Positions 1-7,667 of a stretch of DNA of 64,000 nt are shown one piece after another. The translations under genes and the position numbers were made by a program. Numbering within the stretch: position 1 is the stretch's first letter; every line of letters begins with the position of its first letter. Below the pieces are notes generated by a model that saw only the letters and a program-made list of their open reading frames with translations, did not search any database and was not told the origin of the DNA. The DNA comes from CAIKNB01 sp041658705 (lineage in GTDB: Bacteria > Patescibacteriota > Patescibacteriia > 2-12-FULL-60-25). The stretch is taken from positions 62,001-126,000 of the forward strand of contig JBAZZT010000003.1 of the NCBI GenBank assembly GCA_041658705.1, given 5' to 3'.

Positions 1-1683
1 CAACGTGCCGACGCCGCCGCCCAAGGCGAGCACGGCGTGCGAGTCGGCGATCATCTGTCGCCGCATCTCATCTTTGTCGCCGTCCGCGAACTTCACCGGT
101 ACGCCGCCGTACATGTCGTCGGTCCGGCCTTCGCTGTAGCCCGGTTGGTAGAGCCTGACTTCGGGGTTCGCGACCTTGGCGCTCGCGAGCGTCGCCTTCA
201 GCACCGCGCCGGGATTGCCCTCGGACGTTCCGGCCAGGAAGGAACAATGCGGTCCCAGGTTGTCGGCTACGAACTTTGCGCACTGTTCCGGCAAGTCACG
301 CTGGCCGCTGCCGACGATCAGGATGTTCAGGTGCGTGTGGTCTTGGCCGTTCGGCACCGAGTCAGGCAAGGCTTCCAGTGGATACCTTCCTGATTCATTG
401 GTCAGGATCGCGCGCCAGGTCTTGGACGCCAGCATGCATTCGAGCTGCCGCTCGGTCTTGTCGCGAGCGACGGCCTCGGCTTGTTCCGCGCGCCAGGTTT
501 TGGTTTCTTGCCGGTGCGTGACGCGTTCGGCTTTGACGTTCTTCCGATGTTCGGCGAGACGTCCGCAGCGGCGCTTCTTCCACTCGCTGTACTGATGGGT
601 GAACTGTTCCGTGATGCCGTCGGCTGCGTAGACGTAGCCGTCCGGCACGGACATGAGGCAGGCGCGGATGGCTTGCGACGCTTCGCTCGGACACTCCCTG
701 ACCTTGGTTCGGCTGTTGTCGTAGTCGATGCCCATGAGTTCGGGGCTGTCCTCGAACGTCTCGTCCGGATTGACGCCCCAGTTGAGGTTGGTGTGATGAT
801 CCAGATCGTGACCGTGCTCGTTCGAGCCGACGAGGCTCCACCCGGTGAAACCGAGTTCGGCTTGCCGCGGCTCGAAGAACTTCTTGAGCGCATTGATTTG
901 GCGTCCCGAGTCGACGGTCGAATCAACGAACAGCACGTGCTTGCCGCGGAGCGTTCCGCGGCGCGCGAAGTCGTCGAGCTTGTCGGTATCGAGTCCGTCA
1001 CCGCTCCCGCCCTGATCCACCTTGAGCGATTCCATCGAAGCGAAGCCGAGCGCGCGCTGCAGGATAAGGCAGGGGAGACGTCCGCCGCGATCCACGGAGA
1101 CGAGCACGGCGTCAGCGAGTTTGGCGCCGTAGCGCTTGAGATGCTTCACCACCGACTTGTACAAGCCGTAGTAGGGGACGGCGCGCGCGATGCGTTCCAT
1201 CTCGCCCACGGCGGCGAGCAAGCCCGTGGCCTTGAAGTAGTCTTCGCGGCTGATGCGCAGCTTGATCTTGTCGGGATCGGCGTTGAAGTCGCGCATGAGC
1301 GGGATTTTGTAGAAGAATTTCTCTTCGCCGCTGTTTTCATCTTTGCCGCGCGTGTAGGCAAAGCGGAAGATCTCGTTGGCTTCGTCCACCCGGCGCATGC
1401 GCGCGACGTGGCCCAAACCATCGAACTCCGCCAAACGCCGCTTCTCGAGCTTGAAGCGCGGCGTGAACTCATCCTCTTCGAAAGTCGGAGGTTCGTAAGG
1501 CGGCGGCCCGCAGCGTCCCGCTTGGTAAGCGGTGAGCAGGCTCCACTGGATCGGCGGCAGGCTGATGACGAGTCTCTGCTGAATGGATTGCTTTTGCTGA
1601 ATGGATTGCCGGAGACTAAAACCCATGGTCATGCTCATTCGACGTACTCCTCGTGAACGGTTACGGCCTCTTGTCATGCTCAT
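1..1683 (-). CDS. Phosphoribosyltransferase-like / SLOG (LOG-like) fusion protein, 3' end cut by window edge
   Basis: An uninterrupted minus-strand reading frame of 561 codons runs off the left window edge. Its middle has a PRTase-type layout: a beta strand with VLVSVDRGGRLP (about plus 1090-1125) and then VLFVDSTVDSG (about 915-950), which resembles the family's PRPP-binding loop. A charged linker follows. The last ~110 visible residues read like a LOG/SLOG Rossmann domain: NILIVGSGQ, then an Arg/Met-rich helix and ALGGGVGT, matching the LOG-type GGxGT loop. The N-terminus is Gln/Ser-rich. The start at 1683 has AAGGAG 8 nt upstream; an in-frame alternative ATG at 1638 has its own GAGGAG. By family this suggests nucleotide or nucleoside-monophosphate chemistry, but the substrate is unknown. 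The plus-strand frame over the same bases is a shadow. Reading frame and domain order are seen; function is inferred. Confidence 0.7.
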   Translation of the reverse strand, partial: MSMTRGRNRSRGVRRMSMTMGFSLRQSIQQKQSIQQRLVISLPPIQWSLLTAYQAGRCGPPPYEPPTFEEDEFTPRFKLEKRRLAEFDGLGHVARMRRVDEANEIFRFAYTRGKDENSGEEKFFYKIPLMRDFNADPDKIKLRISREDYFKATGLLAAVGEMERIARAVPYYGLYKSVVKHLKRYGAKLADAVLVSVDRGGRLPCLILQRALGFASMESLKVDQGGSGDGLDTDKLDDFARRGTLRGKHVLFVDSTVDSGRQINALKKFFEPRQAELGFTGWSLVGSNEHGHDLDHHTNLNWGVNPDETFEDSPELMGIDYDNSRTKVRECPSEASQAIRACLMSVPDGYVYAADGITEQFTHQYSEWKKRRCGRLAEHRKNVKAERVTHRQETKTWRAEQAEAVARDKTERQLECMLASKTWRAILTNESGRYPLEALPDSVPNGQDHTHLNILIVGSGQRDLPEQCAKFVADNLGPHCSFLAGTSEGNPGAVLKATLASAKVANPEVRLYQPGYSEGRTDDMYGGVPVKFADGDKDEMRRQMIADSHAVLALGGGVGTL

Positions 1684-1703
1684 TTGGCATGCTCCTTGTG
1701 AAC
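1624..1703 (-). promoter_or_regulatory. Tandemly duplicated ribosome-binding site and start region
   Basis: On the minus strand the block GTTCAC-(A/G)AGGAG-8 nt-ATGAGCATGAC occurs twice, 45 bp apart and in the same frame. Each copy carries a Shine-Dalgarno hexamer at good spacing, so translation could begin at 1683 or 1638. The two products would differ by 15 residues rich in Arg. Confidence 0.6.
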
Positions 1704-1844
1704 GTGCGTTGCGCTTTTTACGCAATAGCCCAAACTAGCAAAGATTTTCAGGCCGGTCAAGTATCTTGGAGGTAAAATCCCGATGAACCAAAACCTCACA
1801 CTTTTTTCCTATCAGCAATTTTATTGATGCGGCCTAGTCCTGCT

Positions 1845-1934
1845 GTCATTGCGAACGCATAATCCAAAAGCGCGTGGCAATCTCCGGAGTCCAGAGATTG
1901 CCGCGCGCAATTAATCTATGCGCTCGCAATGACA
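1845..1934. repeat. Dispersed inverted repeat, GTCATTGCGA family
   Basis: The ends GTCATTGCGA and TCGCAATGAC are complementary, and internal arms (GGCAATCTCCGGA / CCAGAGATTGCC) allow a long hairpin. A second copy with the same ends and the same core lies at 15539-15622. It occupies most of the gap between the minus-strand gene ending its leader near 1700 and the gene at 2012. Confidence 0.75.
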
Positions 1935-1965
1935 CAAGCGAATCGCCCAACGCGCAAAGCTTAAT

Positions 1966-1994
1966 TTGATTACGCGGGCTTTTTGGCCTAAACT
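1966..1994 (+). promoter_or_regulatory. Sigma-70-type promoter of the first paralog
   Basis: TTGATT (1966-1971), a 17 bp spacer and TAAACT (1989-1994). The same two hexamers with the same spacing precede the second paralog (12534-12562), which supports the call. A leader of about 10 nt would remain before the ATG at 2012. Confidence 0.65.
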
Positions 1995-2011
1995 CCCTAT
2001 CAAGAAACAAC

Positions 2012-3031
2012 ATGCCCGCCAACCCCTTCGAAATCCCCCAAAGCTCCGACCTCACCGCCGCCCACATCCGTCGGCAGGATTTGCCGACGTCGGTCAGACG
2101 TTACGCCGATAAGCTCGCTGCGCAGATAAGAGAAATCTACGCCAAATACGGAGCGAAGAACTTCGAAGAGCTTAAAGCGAATAAGAAGCTATCAGCCCAA
2201 GACGCACGGAAAGTCGCGGATTTGCTCAAAGCCTTCCAGAATGCGGTCGAGAAGAACGAAGTCGAATCGGTCAGCCCGCAGGAAGCAGCCGAGACTCTGG
2301 GCCGCGACAATGTCCACGGCATCGAAGATGTCGAGGCCATGCTGGGCGAAGGCTTCGTCGATATCTCAAAAGTCCCACCCATCCCATACACTCCTGAAGA
2401 ACTTGAGAAATCAAAAGAAATCAAAGAGAAGACCGGCGTCGAAGAGATGCTTGTGCTCTTCGTCGCGGACAAGGACGGCACACCCCTCACCGGAGAACGT
2501 ATGAACGAGTTGATTCAAGCGGAATACACTAAACTCAAGCTGGGCAAATTCCTGCTTGAGGTCGATTGGTACAAGACCGAGGACCTCTTCAAGAAGCTAG
2601 GCTTGAAATACGAATGGAAACTCATCACCAAACAAACCATCCCTGGTTCAAAGAACAAACGTCATCACTACGAATCAGGAGACGACTTCACCCACCAAGA
2701 CACCCAAGAGTTCGTCATCGAGGAATACGCCAGGAAGCTCGATATCCCGCGTGATCAACTGCATCGTCCCGAGCCTTTTCAGATGCTTTATGCCACCGCC
2801 ATCCACTTGATCGCGACTGAACATCTCAAAGGCAAGGGCAAGGGTGAACGCATCCTCGAAAATGAGTATCACTGGTCTGATGTACGCTCCTCGGGTGGGT
2901 TCTCTGTGAATGTCGGCGATGCCGTTTCGCGCGGGGCGGGCGTGTTCAGGGTTTCCCGCGTCGCTCGGGGTGGTGATTTTGGGGTCTGTGCCTCGCGTGA
3001 GTCTTTTTCTACCAAATCCTTGGACACTTGA
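2012..3031 (+). CDS. Paralogous family protein, copy 1, with hypervariable C-terminal segment
   Basis: 339 aa soluble protein without signal peptide or membrane segment; function unknown. Copies at 12572 and 40840 are roughly 80-88% identical over most of their length. Conserved stretches include HIRRQDLP near residue 20, a Lys/Glu-rich helical region, GVEEMLVLFVADKDG, KLITKQTIPGSK and RPEPFQMLYATA. From residue 290 (after YHWS) the sequence diverges sharply while Val, Gly and Ser positions stay fixed, and it recovers at GVCxSRE just before the end. This layout, with a constant scaffold and a terminal variable segment ending in a fixed motif, recalls C-type-lectin-fold variable proteins of diversity-generating retroelements. 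No reverse transcriptase or template repeat was recognised in the window, so this is a hypothesis. The gene has its own promoter and stands alone. Confidence 0.85.
   Translation: MPANPFEIPQSSDLTAAHIRRQDLPTSVRRYADKLAAQIREIYAKYGAKNFEELKANKKLSAQDARKVADLLKAFQNAVEKNEVESVSPQEAAETLGRDNVHGIEDVEAMLGEGFVDISKVPPIPYTPEELEKSKEIKEKTGVEEMLVLFVADKDGTPLTGERMNELIQAEYTKLKLGKFLLEVDWYKTEDLFKKLGLKYEWKLITKQTIPGSKNKRHHYESGDDFTHQDTQEFVIEEYARKLDIPRDQLHRPEPFQMLYATAIHLIATEHLKGKGKGERILENEYHWSDVRSSGGFSVNVGDAVSRGAGVFRVSRVARGGDFGVCASRESFSTKSLDT
2879..3001 (+). other. Variable segment of copy 1 (candidate DGR-type variable region)
   Basis: 41 codons between the conserved YHWS and the end of GVCASRE. Compared with copy 3, 14 of 41 residues differ here, 8 of them in one 9-residue block, against 10 of 64 in the preceding stretch. 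Confidence 0.45.
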
Positions 3032-3139
3032 CCCTTGATTCTTTGACCCTTAATTTTTGTATTCGGAATTTTTTTCTAAAGTAAGACCCGAGGAATTGAC
3101 CTTGTAGTTGGGGCAGGCAGTACGCCGCGACCGCCTTCA

Positions 3140-3148
3140 TGCTATAAT
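3140..3148 (+). promoter_or_regulatory. Extended -10 promoter element
   Basis: TGCTATAAT is a perfect extended -10 box, 12 nt before the ATG at 3161, so the leader of the glycosyltransferase mRNA would be only a few bases long. No convincing -35 box is visible. Confidence 0.5.
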
Positions 3149-3160
3149 TTTTTTCAGTCT

Positions 3161-4288
3161 ATGCTCATCGGCATCGAGGCCACGCGCGCCAACAAGACCG
3201 TCAAGACGGGTGTGGAGTGGTATGCCTGGCACATCATCCAAGAACTGAAACAGCTTACCGTCAGCGACGGCAATTCATGGATTTTGTATTCCAACGCCCA
3301 GCTCACCGGCGGGCTGGAGGTCTTGCCCGAGAATTGGTATGAGGTGCGCGCCAAGTGGCCGTTGCCTTTTGGTTGGACGCAGTTGCGTTTGTCGTATGAA
3401 TTGTATCGCCGACCTATCGACGCGTTGTGGCTGCCGGGGAGCACGTTGCCGCGTTATTTTCCGAAGCAGACGGTGGTCACGGTGCATGACGTGGGCTTTC
3501 ATCGTTTTCCCAAACTGTATAAACCGCGCCAAGTCAGGATCCATGAGCACGCCATGAAAGAGATAAAAAAACACGCCGCGCGCATCATCACCGTGTCGGA
3601 ATATTCGGGGCGCGAGATCGCCGAGGCGTACGGCATCGACCCGCAGAGGATCGTCATCGCGTACAACGGCGTCGATCACACGATGTATCGGCCGATCACC
3701 GATCAAGCGGCGATCGAAGAGCGCTTGCGGCGCTACACTTTGCCGCGGCCATATTTCATCGCGTTGGGGCGGTTGGAAGAAAAAAAGAACATCGCCATGC
3801 TGGTGCGCGCCTTCACTCAATTCAAGACGCGGCGCGGGGTGGGCGATCCTTTCCGTTTGGCGCTCGTCGGCGCACATGGTTTTGGCTACGAAGAAATCAA
3901 GCGCGCCATCGAGGATTCAGCTTTCAAATCCGATATTTTGGAATTGGGCTATATACCTGAAGCCGACAAGCCGTATCTGCTGGCCGGCGCGCACGCTTTG
4001 ATCCATCCGTCATTCTACGAAGGCTTCGGCATCCCGCCGGTCGAAGCCATGGCCTGCGGCTGCCCGGTGCTCGCCTCGAACGCCGCGAGTTTGCCCGAGA
4101 TCTTGGACAACGCGGCGGAATTCTTCTCGCCGCATGAACCGGAACAGCTGGTCGCGCTGATGGATAAGATTGCGGCCGACGTGGCCAAGCGCCAAAGCAT
4201 GAGCGCCTTGGGCCTCGAACGCGCCAAACTTTTCACCTGGCGCGCCGCGGCGGAAAAGACGCTGCCAGTGTTGGCGAGATGGGGGTGA
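3161..4288 (+). CDS. Glycosyltransferase family 4 (GT-B fold)
   Basis: 375 aa cytoplasmic sugar transferase. The N-terminal half begins MLIGIEATRANK and contains VVTVHDVGF; the C-terminal donor-binding half has ALGRLEEKKN, then GAHALIHPSFYEGFGIPPVEAMACG with the Glu pair typical of the GT4 EX7E motif, and VLASNAASLPEI. Length is normal for the family. The acceptor and the donor sugar cannot be told from sequence. The start is taken just behind the extended -10 box. The gene is separated from the next one (TrmB-like) by a perfect 16 bp-stem hairpin that begins in the stop codon region. It probably contributes to cell-surface glycan synthesis like the larger set further right. Confidence 0.85.
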   Translation: MLIGIEATRANKTVKTGVEWYAWHIIQELKQLTVSDGNSWILYSNAQLTGGLEVLPENWYEVRAKWPLPFGWTQLRLSYELYRRPIDALWLPGSTLPRYFPKQTVVTVHDVGFHRFPKLYKPRQVRIHEHAMKEIKKHAARIITVSEYSGREIAEAYGIDPQRIVIAYNGVDHTMYRPITDQAAIEERLRRYTLPRPYFIALGRLEEKKNIAMLVRAFTQFKTRRGVGDPFRLALVGAHGFGYEEIKRAIEDSAFKSDILELGYIPEADKPYLLAGAHALIHPSFYEGFGIPPVEAMACGCPVLASNAASLPEILDNAAEFFSPHEPEQLVALMDKIAADVAKRQSMSALGLERAKLFTWRAAAEKTLPVLARWG

Positions 4289-4363
4289 GAGACAATTACA
4301 AATGCCAAATGCCAAATTAATCCTGAATTCGTCATTCGTCATTCGTAATTTGTAATTGTCTCT
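4288..4363. repeat. Word-repeat intergenic hairpin (AATGCCAAATGCC / GTCATTCGTCATTC)
   Basis: Perfect 16 bp arms at 4288-4303 and 4348-4363 enclose short tandem words (aaatgcc twice, gtcattc twice). It fills the whole gap between two plus-strand genes and ends 3 bp before the ATG at 4367. A related word set without a long stem lies at 15482-15525. Confidence 0.8.
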
Positions 4364-4366
4364 ACT

Positions 4367-5140
4367 ATGCAAGAAGCGACTCTCCGCCTGCTTGAACTCG
4401 GACTCACCGACAAAGAAGCTAAAGTCTACATGGCCATGCTTGAGTTGGGGCCGTCGAGCGTGCAGGACATCGCGAAAAAATCCGGAGTCAACCGCAGCAC
4501 GAGCTATCTCACGCTCGAAGGCTTGAAATTGCGCGGACTCGTCTCGTCCGCGACGCGCGGCAAAAAAACTTTGTATTGCTCCGAGTCGCCGAACCGTTTG
4601 GCGTCGCTTTTGAATCGTGAGCGCGACGAGTTGGACTCTAAAAAACTTCGCCTACAAGAATCCATCCCGTATTTCATGGCGCTGTACAACGCCTTCGAGG
4701 ACAAGCCGCAAGTCAGGTTCTTCGAGTCGGAGGAGGGGATCGTGGCGGCGCGCGAACTCATGCTGCGTTTAGGCGGAGAATATCTAAGCTTCACCGCGAT
4801 CGACGAAAGCACGCAGAGACTATCCAAAATCAACGTGCCGCAACGCCTGGGCATGGCGCGCAAGAAGCATGGACGTTATATCTTTTCACTCAAACCGGGA
4901 TTCGCGCGGCCCAAGTCGGATCTGACCAACTGGGAAGTGCGCGAGTTGCCGTACGGACAATTTCCGTTCACCGGAGAAATCAACATCGCCGAAGACAAAG
5001 TCGCCGCCTTCGTGGGCAAGCGTAATCCGCTGGCCTTCGTGGTCGAAAATCGCGAGATGGCCGAACTCTTCCGCGCCATGTTCAACGCAGCCTGGCAGAT
5101 CGCAAAGCCAGTGGCCAAGGATAAGTACGTGGAGAAGTAG
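4367..5140 (+). CDS. TrmB-family transcriptional regulator
   Basis: 257 aa. The N-terminus (about residues 5-75) is a winged helix: LLELGLTDKEAKVYMAMLELGPSSVQDIAKKSGVNRSTSY is the classic TrmB/HTH opening, with the recognition helix around SGVNRSTSYLTL. A short coiled segment (residues ~80-100) leads to a C-terminal effector-like region with VRFFESEEGIVAARELM. Family members sense sugars or act as promoter-binding repressors or activators; the short C-terminus here resembles the small bacterial members rather than full sugar-binding TrmB. It lies directly after a glycosyltransferase but a hairpin separates them. Its stop codon is embedded in a 28 bp perfect palindrome. Target genes are unknown. 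Confidence 0.85.
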   Translation: MQEATLRLLELGLTDKEAKVYMAMLELGPSSVQDIAKKSGVNRSTSYLTLEGLKLRGLVSSATRGKKTLYCSESPNRLASLLNRERDELDSKKLRLQESIPYFMALYNAFEDKPQVRFFESEEGIVAARELMLRLGGEYLSFTAIDESTQRLSKINVPQRLGMARKKHGRYIFSLKPGFARPKSDLTNWEVRELPYGQFPFTGEINIAEDKVAAFVGKRNPLAFVVENREMAELFRAMFNAAWQIAKPVAKDKYVEK

Positions 5141-5164
5141 GGGCGAATAATTATTCGCCCCTAC
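5137..5164. repeat. Perfect 28 bp palindrome, GTAGGGGC family
   Basis: GTAGGGGCGAATA and TATTCGCCCCTAC arms form a perfect palindrome that includes the stop codon of the TrmB-like gene. A 30 bp relative (CGTAGGGGCAATT / AATTGCCCCTACG) lies at 5742-5771, and a degenerate GGGCGCAT/ATGCGCCCCTAC copy near 29170-29190. It may act as a terminator or be a mobile palindrome. Confidence 0.75.
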
Positions 5165-5170
5165 CGGTCG

Positions 5171-5203
5171 TAAAAAAACCCGTCTCGGCAATGGCCGAGA
5201 CGG
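5171..5203 (-). terminator. Rho-independent terminator reading on the minus strand
   Basis: Arms CCGTCTCGGC and GCCGAGACGG (10 bp, perfect, 4 nt loop) are followed on the minus strand by G and seven T residues. The plus-strand side lacks a T run, so it terminates a minus-strand transcript arriving from the 5.2-5.6 kb region. Confidence 0.75.
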
Positions 5204-5580
5204 TGAGTTTAATTCCTTGAAGGAAAAAGCACTTAACCCCCTTCGGGGCAGTGCGCGATGGGGCGTAGGAACCACCGGCGTGCGGACACGCTTTGCGTGG
5301 TCAGAGTCTCGCAAGGATTGGCGAGGGCAGAATGGAGGCGGATCACTCCGGGTCTCCATGAACAAACGATAGAATACCGACAAGAAGTCCTCTATCCATT
5401 GTTCCTTTTCAAAGGGCGTGAACACACGGCGGATTTCGCGACCAAGCGCTCCATCCAAACCAAACTAATGCCCGCAGGGACGTTTTTTGGACTGCAGTCC
5501 CTACCAGACCGGTAGATCCACGACGGGTCTCGTCCAGTCTGTCTTCGCGCTCCCCGTGAAGCGCGCCGTGATGTTCGGGC
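5175..5580 (-). ncRNA. Putative minus-strand structured RNA (about 400 nt), identity unknown
   Basis: A -10 box TATACT (5592-5587 on the minus strand) and the strong minus-strand terminator bracket about 400 nt with no convincing gene. Internal complementary arms include GCGC-loop-GCGC near 5550, GGGAC/GTCCC near 5475-5500 and a GCCCCGAAGGGG-type hairpin near 5240. I looked for RNase P RNA, tmRNA, 6S and SRP RNA landmarks and found none. A frame starting with TTG at 5458 covers the middle, but it has no Shine-Dalgarno site and runs into the TrmB antisense, so it is unlikely to be a protein gene. Confidence 0.35.
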
Positions 5581-5741
5581 GTCTAAAGTATACCACTATG
5601 ACTCACGCGTTTCTAAGAGATACACGCTTCTGCATGTCATTCCTTCGTCTCCATGTCATTCCCGCGTCCGGCCATAGGCGGATCAGCCTCTGGCTGATAA
5701 AGAGGGAATCTGGAAGCGCTGCCCGGTTAGATTCAGATCCC

Positions 5742-5771
5742 CGTAGGGGCAATTCATGAATTGCCCCTACG
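5742..5771. repeat. Perfect 30 bp palindrome, GTAGGGGC family
   Basis: Second member of the GTAGGGGC palindrome family. It lies in a gene-free tract (5593-5914) that also holds GTCATTCC / GGGAATC repeat fragments at 5637-5712; no gene is supported there. Confidence 0.75.
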
Positions 5772-5914
5772 TCTGCGGGGGCGAGGACGATAAAGGACTG
5801 TATATCAAATGCGTAAGTCCTGTTGTAGTTTTTGTCTTGCATGGCATACCAAGATTGATTTTTTGCGCCTAATCTAGCTATTTTTTCTGCTTAAATGAGG
5901 TGTAAGTCGCAGCC

Positions 5915-5943
5915 TTGACAAAAAGGCTGTTTTATGCTATATT
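5915..5943 (+). promoter_or_regulatory. Consensus promoter of the first lipoprotein gene
   Basis: TTGACA (5915-5920), 17 bp spacer, TATATT (5938-5943). The spacer includes an AGCCTTGAC/AAGGCT partial inverted repeat. The leader to the ATG at 6022 would be about 72 nt. Confidence 0.7.
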
Positions 5944-6021
5944 CATTCGTTATCTGCCATGTGGCGGGTAATGCGAAGTTTGAACTCAAAGCCCGGTTTC
6001 CGGGAGATGGTGAGAGGACAG

Positions 6022-7602
6022 ATGAACCTTTTCAAGTTCAAGCAGATGGCGATGGTTGCGTGTGTTGTTGTTTCGGCAGTCGGCTGCGGCGACAATCTCG
6101 AGGCTCCGTTCCCGCAAGGGGCGAGCGCGGGATCGGCCGGCAGCGGGTCGCCTCCCATTCTTCCGCCGGACGGCGGGAGCGGGGCGGGCGGCACGGCGGG
6201 CAGCGGCGTCACAGCTGATGCCGGAACGTGCGTTCCCGGTGCGACTTGCACGATGGGCGTGGCGACCAAGTGCCTCGTCGGTGGAGTCGAGTACGACTGC
6301 ATCTGCGGGTACCTGGCACCTTCCTCGCTCAAGGACAAGCTCCAGTGCGCGGATGCAGGTACGGCCGGATCAGCCGGCGCAGCTACCGGCGGCGCGGCAG
6401 GCAGCGGCGGCTCATCCACGGGCGGAAGCTCGGGGACGGGCGGCGCAGCTACCGGCGGCAGCTCGACTGGCGGCGCAGCAGGCAGCGGCGGAACGAGCAC
6501 GGCACCGGAATGCGATGATGGGGTCTTTGCCCATCCATGCACCCACGAGGGTGGCAACTCCGCCATCTCGAAGATGACCTGCAAGTGCGGCGTTTGCCTC
6601 CCGGACGGGATGGCGAAGCAGATGGTCTGCGTGACCGACGGCGGCACGGCAGGCAGCGGCGGTGCAGGCGGATCAGGCGGCACGGCTGGCAGCGGCGGCT
6701 CTTCCACGGGCGGAAGCTCGGGGACGGGCGGCGCAGCTACCGGCGGCAGCTCGACCGGCGGCGCGGCAGGCAGCGGCGGATCGAATCCGGTCCTGGGCGT
6801 ACTCGAGATCACGGTTGTTCCGCCCACCAGCGGCAGCCATGACATCACGCTCATCACGAACTGCACCAATTGCCAGGCGGGCGAGAACGCAGCTTCGAAC
6901 ACGCACGTCGTGGCGACGCGCATCGTGCAGTCGCTGGACTCGTACGAAGGCTCGGTCCGCAAGGTCAACGGGTACTACGACCCGCCGAGCGGACAGTCCG
7001 TGTGGACACACCAGCTGTGCGATCCGCAGAAGTTGACCCTGACCGCAACGGTCTGGGCCAAGTTCAACGGCCAGGACGTCGGCAAGCCCACGGTCGTGTC
7101 GAACGGTCAGAACGGTTGCGACCTGATCATCACGGCCAAAGCCCTCCAGTCCGACTACATGGACGAAGATGGCGACGGCGATCCGATGAACAGCGACTGC
7201 AACGACTACGACCCCCGCCTCTTCCACGGCCAGATCGAGACACCGGACGACCAGATCGACTTCGACTGCGACGGGAACATCAACCCGCTGCGCGTCGCGA
7301 TCAGGTTGTACGAGAACAGCGGCTTCGCACCGACCCTCACGGACTACGGTCACAGCGGGATTACCTATCCCATGACCTACTCCGGCAACGGCTACTACGA
7401 GGTCAAGATCCTCAAGGCTTTGGCCCCGACCGACTTCAACATCCAATACGGTTCCAACTGGGACGTCGGATACTGGAGCGGCTCGTGCCATCGCCTGGCC
7501 AACGTCACGATCACGCTCGAGAGCGTGAACACTCCGTACACCGTGAACATGACGCAGGTAGGCAATCCCGCCTACACCTGCCATGACTCCGTGGTGTACT
7601 GA
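6022..7602 (+). CDS. Secreted lipoprotein with MopE-type metal-binding motif and Gly/Ser/Ala-Thr linkers
   Basis: 526 aa. The start at 6022 gives a lipoprotein signal peptide (MNLFKFKQ, hydrophobic core, then SAVGC with lipidation Cys22) and is preceded by GAGAGG; the upstream ATG at 5959 would destroy the signal. Long low-complexity linkers of TGGSS/GAAGSGG words separate two cysteine-rich modules (GATCTMGVATKC and a similar one) and a C-terminal part with DEDGDGDPMNSDCNDYDP and FDCDGN, the putative Ca/Cu-binding MopE-type motif. Function is unknown; surface exposure is likely. The GGS/TGG linker style, high GC and C/G-ending codons resemble myxobacterial secreted proteins, so horizontal transfer is a fair guess. 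A terminator follows directly. Confidence 0.8.
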   Translation: MNLFKFKQMAMVACVVVSAVGCGDNLEAPFPQGASAGSAGSGSPPILPPDGGSGAGGTAGSGVTADAGTCVPGATCTMGVATKCLVGGVEYDCICGYLAPSSLKDKLQCADAGTAGSAGAATGGAAGSGGSSTGGSSGTGGAATGGSSTGGAAGSGGTSTAPECDDGVFAHPCTHEGGNSAISKMTCKCGVCLPDGMAKQMVCVTDGGTAGSGGAGGSGGTAGSGGSSTGGSSGTGGAATGGSSTGGAAGSGGSNPVLGVLEITVVPPTSGSHDITLITNCTNCQAGENAASNTHVVATRIVQSLDSYEGSVRKVNGYYDPPSGQSVWTHQLCDPQKLTLTATVWAKFNGQDVGKPTVVSNGQNGCDLIITAKALQSDYMDEDGDGDPMNSDCNDYDPRLFHGQIETPDDQIDFDCDGNINPLRVAIRLYENSGFAPTLTDYGHSGITYPMTYSGNGYYEVKILKALAPTDFNIQYGSNWDVGYWSGSCHRLANVTITLESVNTPYTVNMTQVGNPAYTCHDSVVY

Positions 7603-7615
7603 TCCCTCTAACAAC

Positions 7616-7667
7616 GCCGGGAAGCTCTCCTCTTCGAGGATTGAGCTCCCGGCGCTTCTTTTTTTGC
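7616..7667 (+). terminator. Rho-independent terminator after the first lipoprotein gene
   Basis: GCCGGGAAGCTC pairs with GAGCTCCCGGC and is followed by a T-rich tail (TTCTTTTTTT). Confidence 0.85.

Noticed and set aside
481..1656. Long plus-strand open frame of 391 codons
   Set aside because: It is antisense to the left-edge gene, whose minus-strand frame has domain motifs, good start sites and continues past the window edge. The plus frame reads as a composition shadow rich in VVEV and ALER.
4886..5458. Minus-strand open frame of 190 codons
   Set aside because: Starts with TTG, lacks a Shine-Dalgarno site, crosses a strong terminator and then runs antisense through the TrmB-like gene.
5175..5580. 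RNase P RNA, tmRNA, 6S or SRP RNA
   Set aside because: I looked for the GAGGAAAGTCCG and ACAGAA landmarks, a tRNA-Ala-like end, and the SRP GGAAGGAAGCAG loop and found none, so only an unknown RNA is proposed.
6360..6785. Repeats that could suggest a CRISPR or minisatellite
   Set aside because: They are in-frame Gly/Ser/Ala/Thr linker codons of a lipoprotein with no spacers of constant size.
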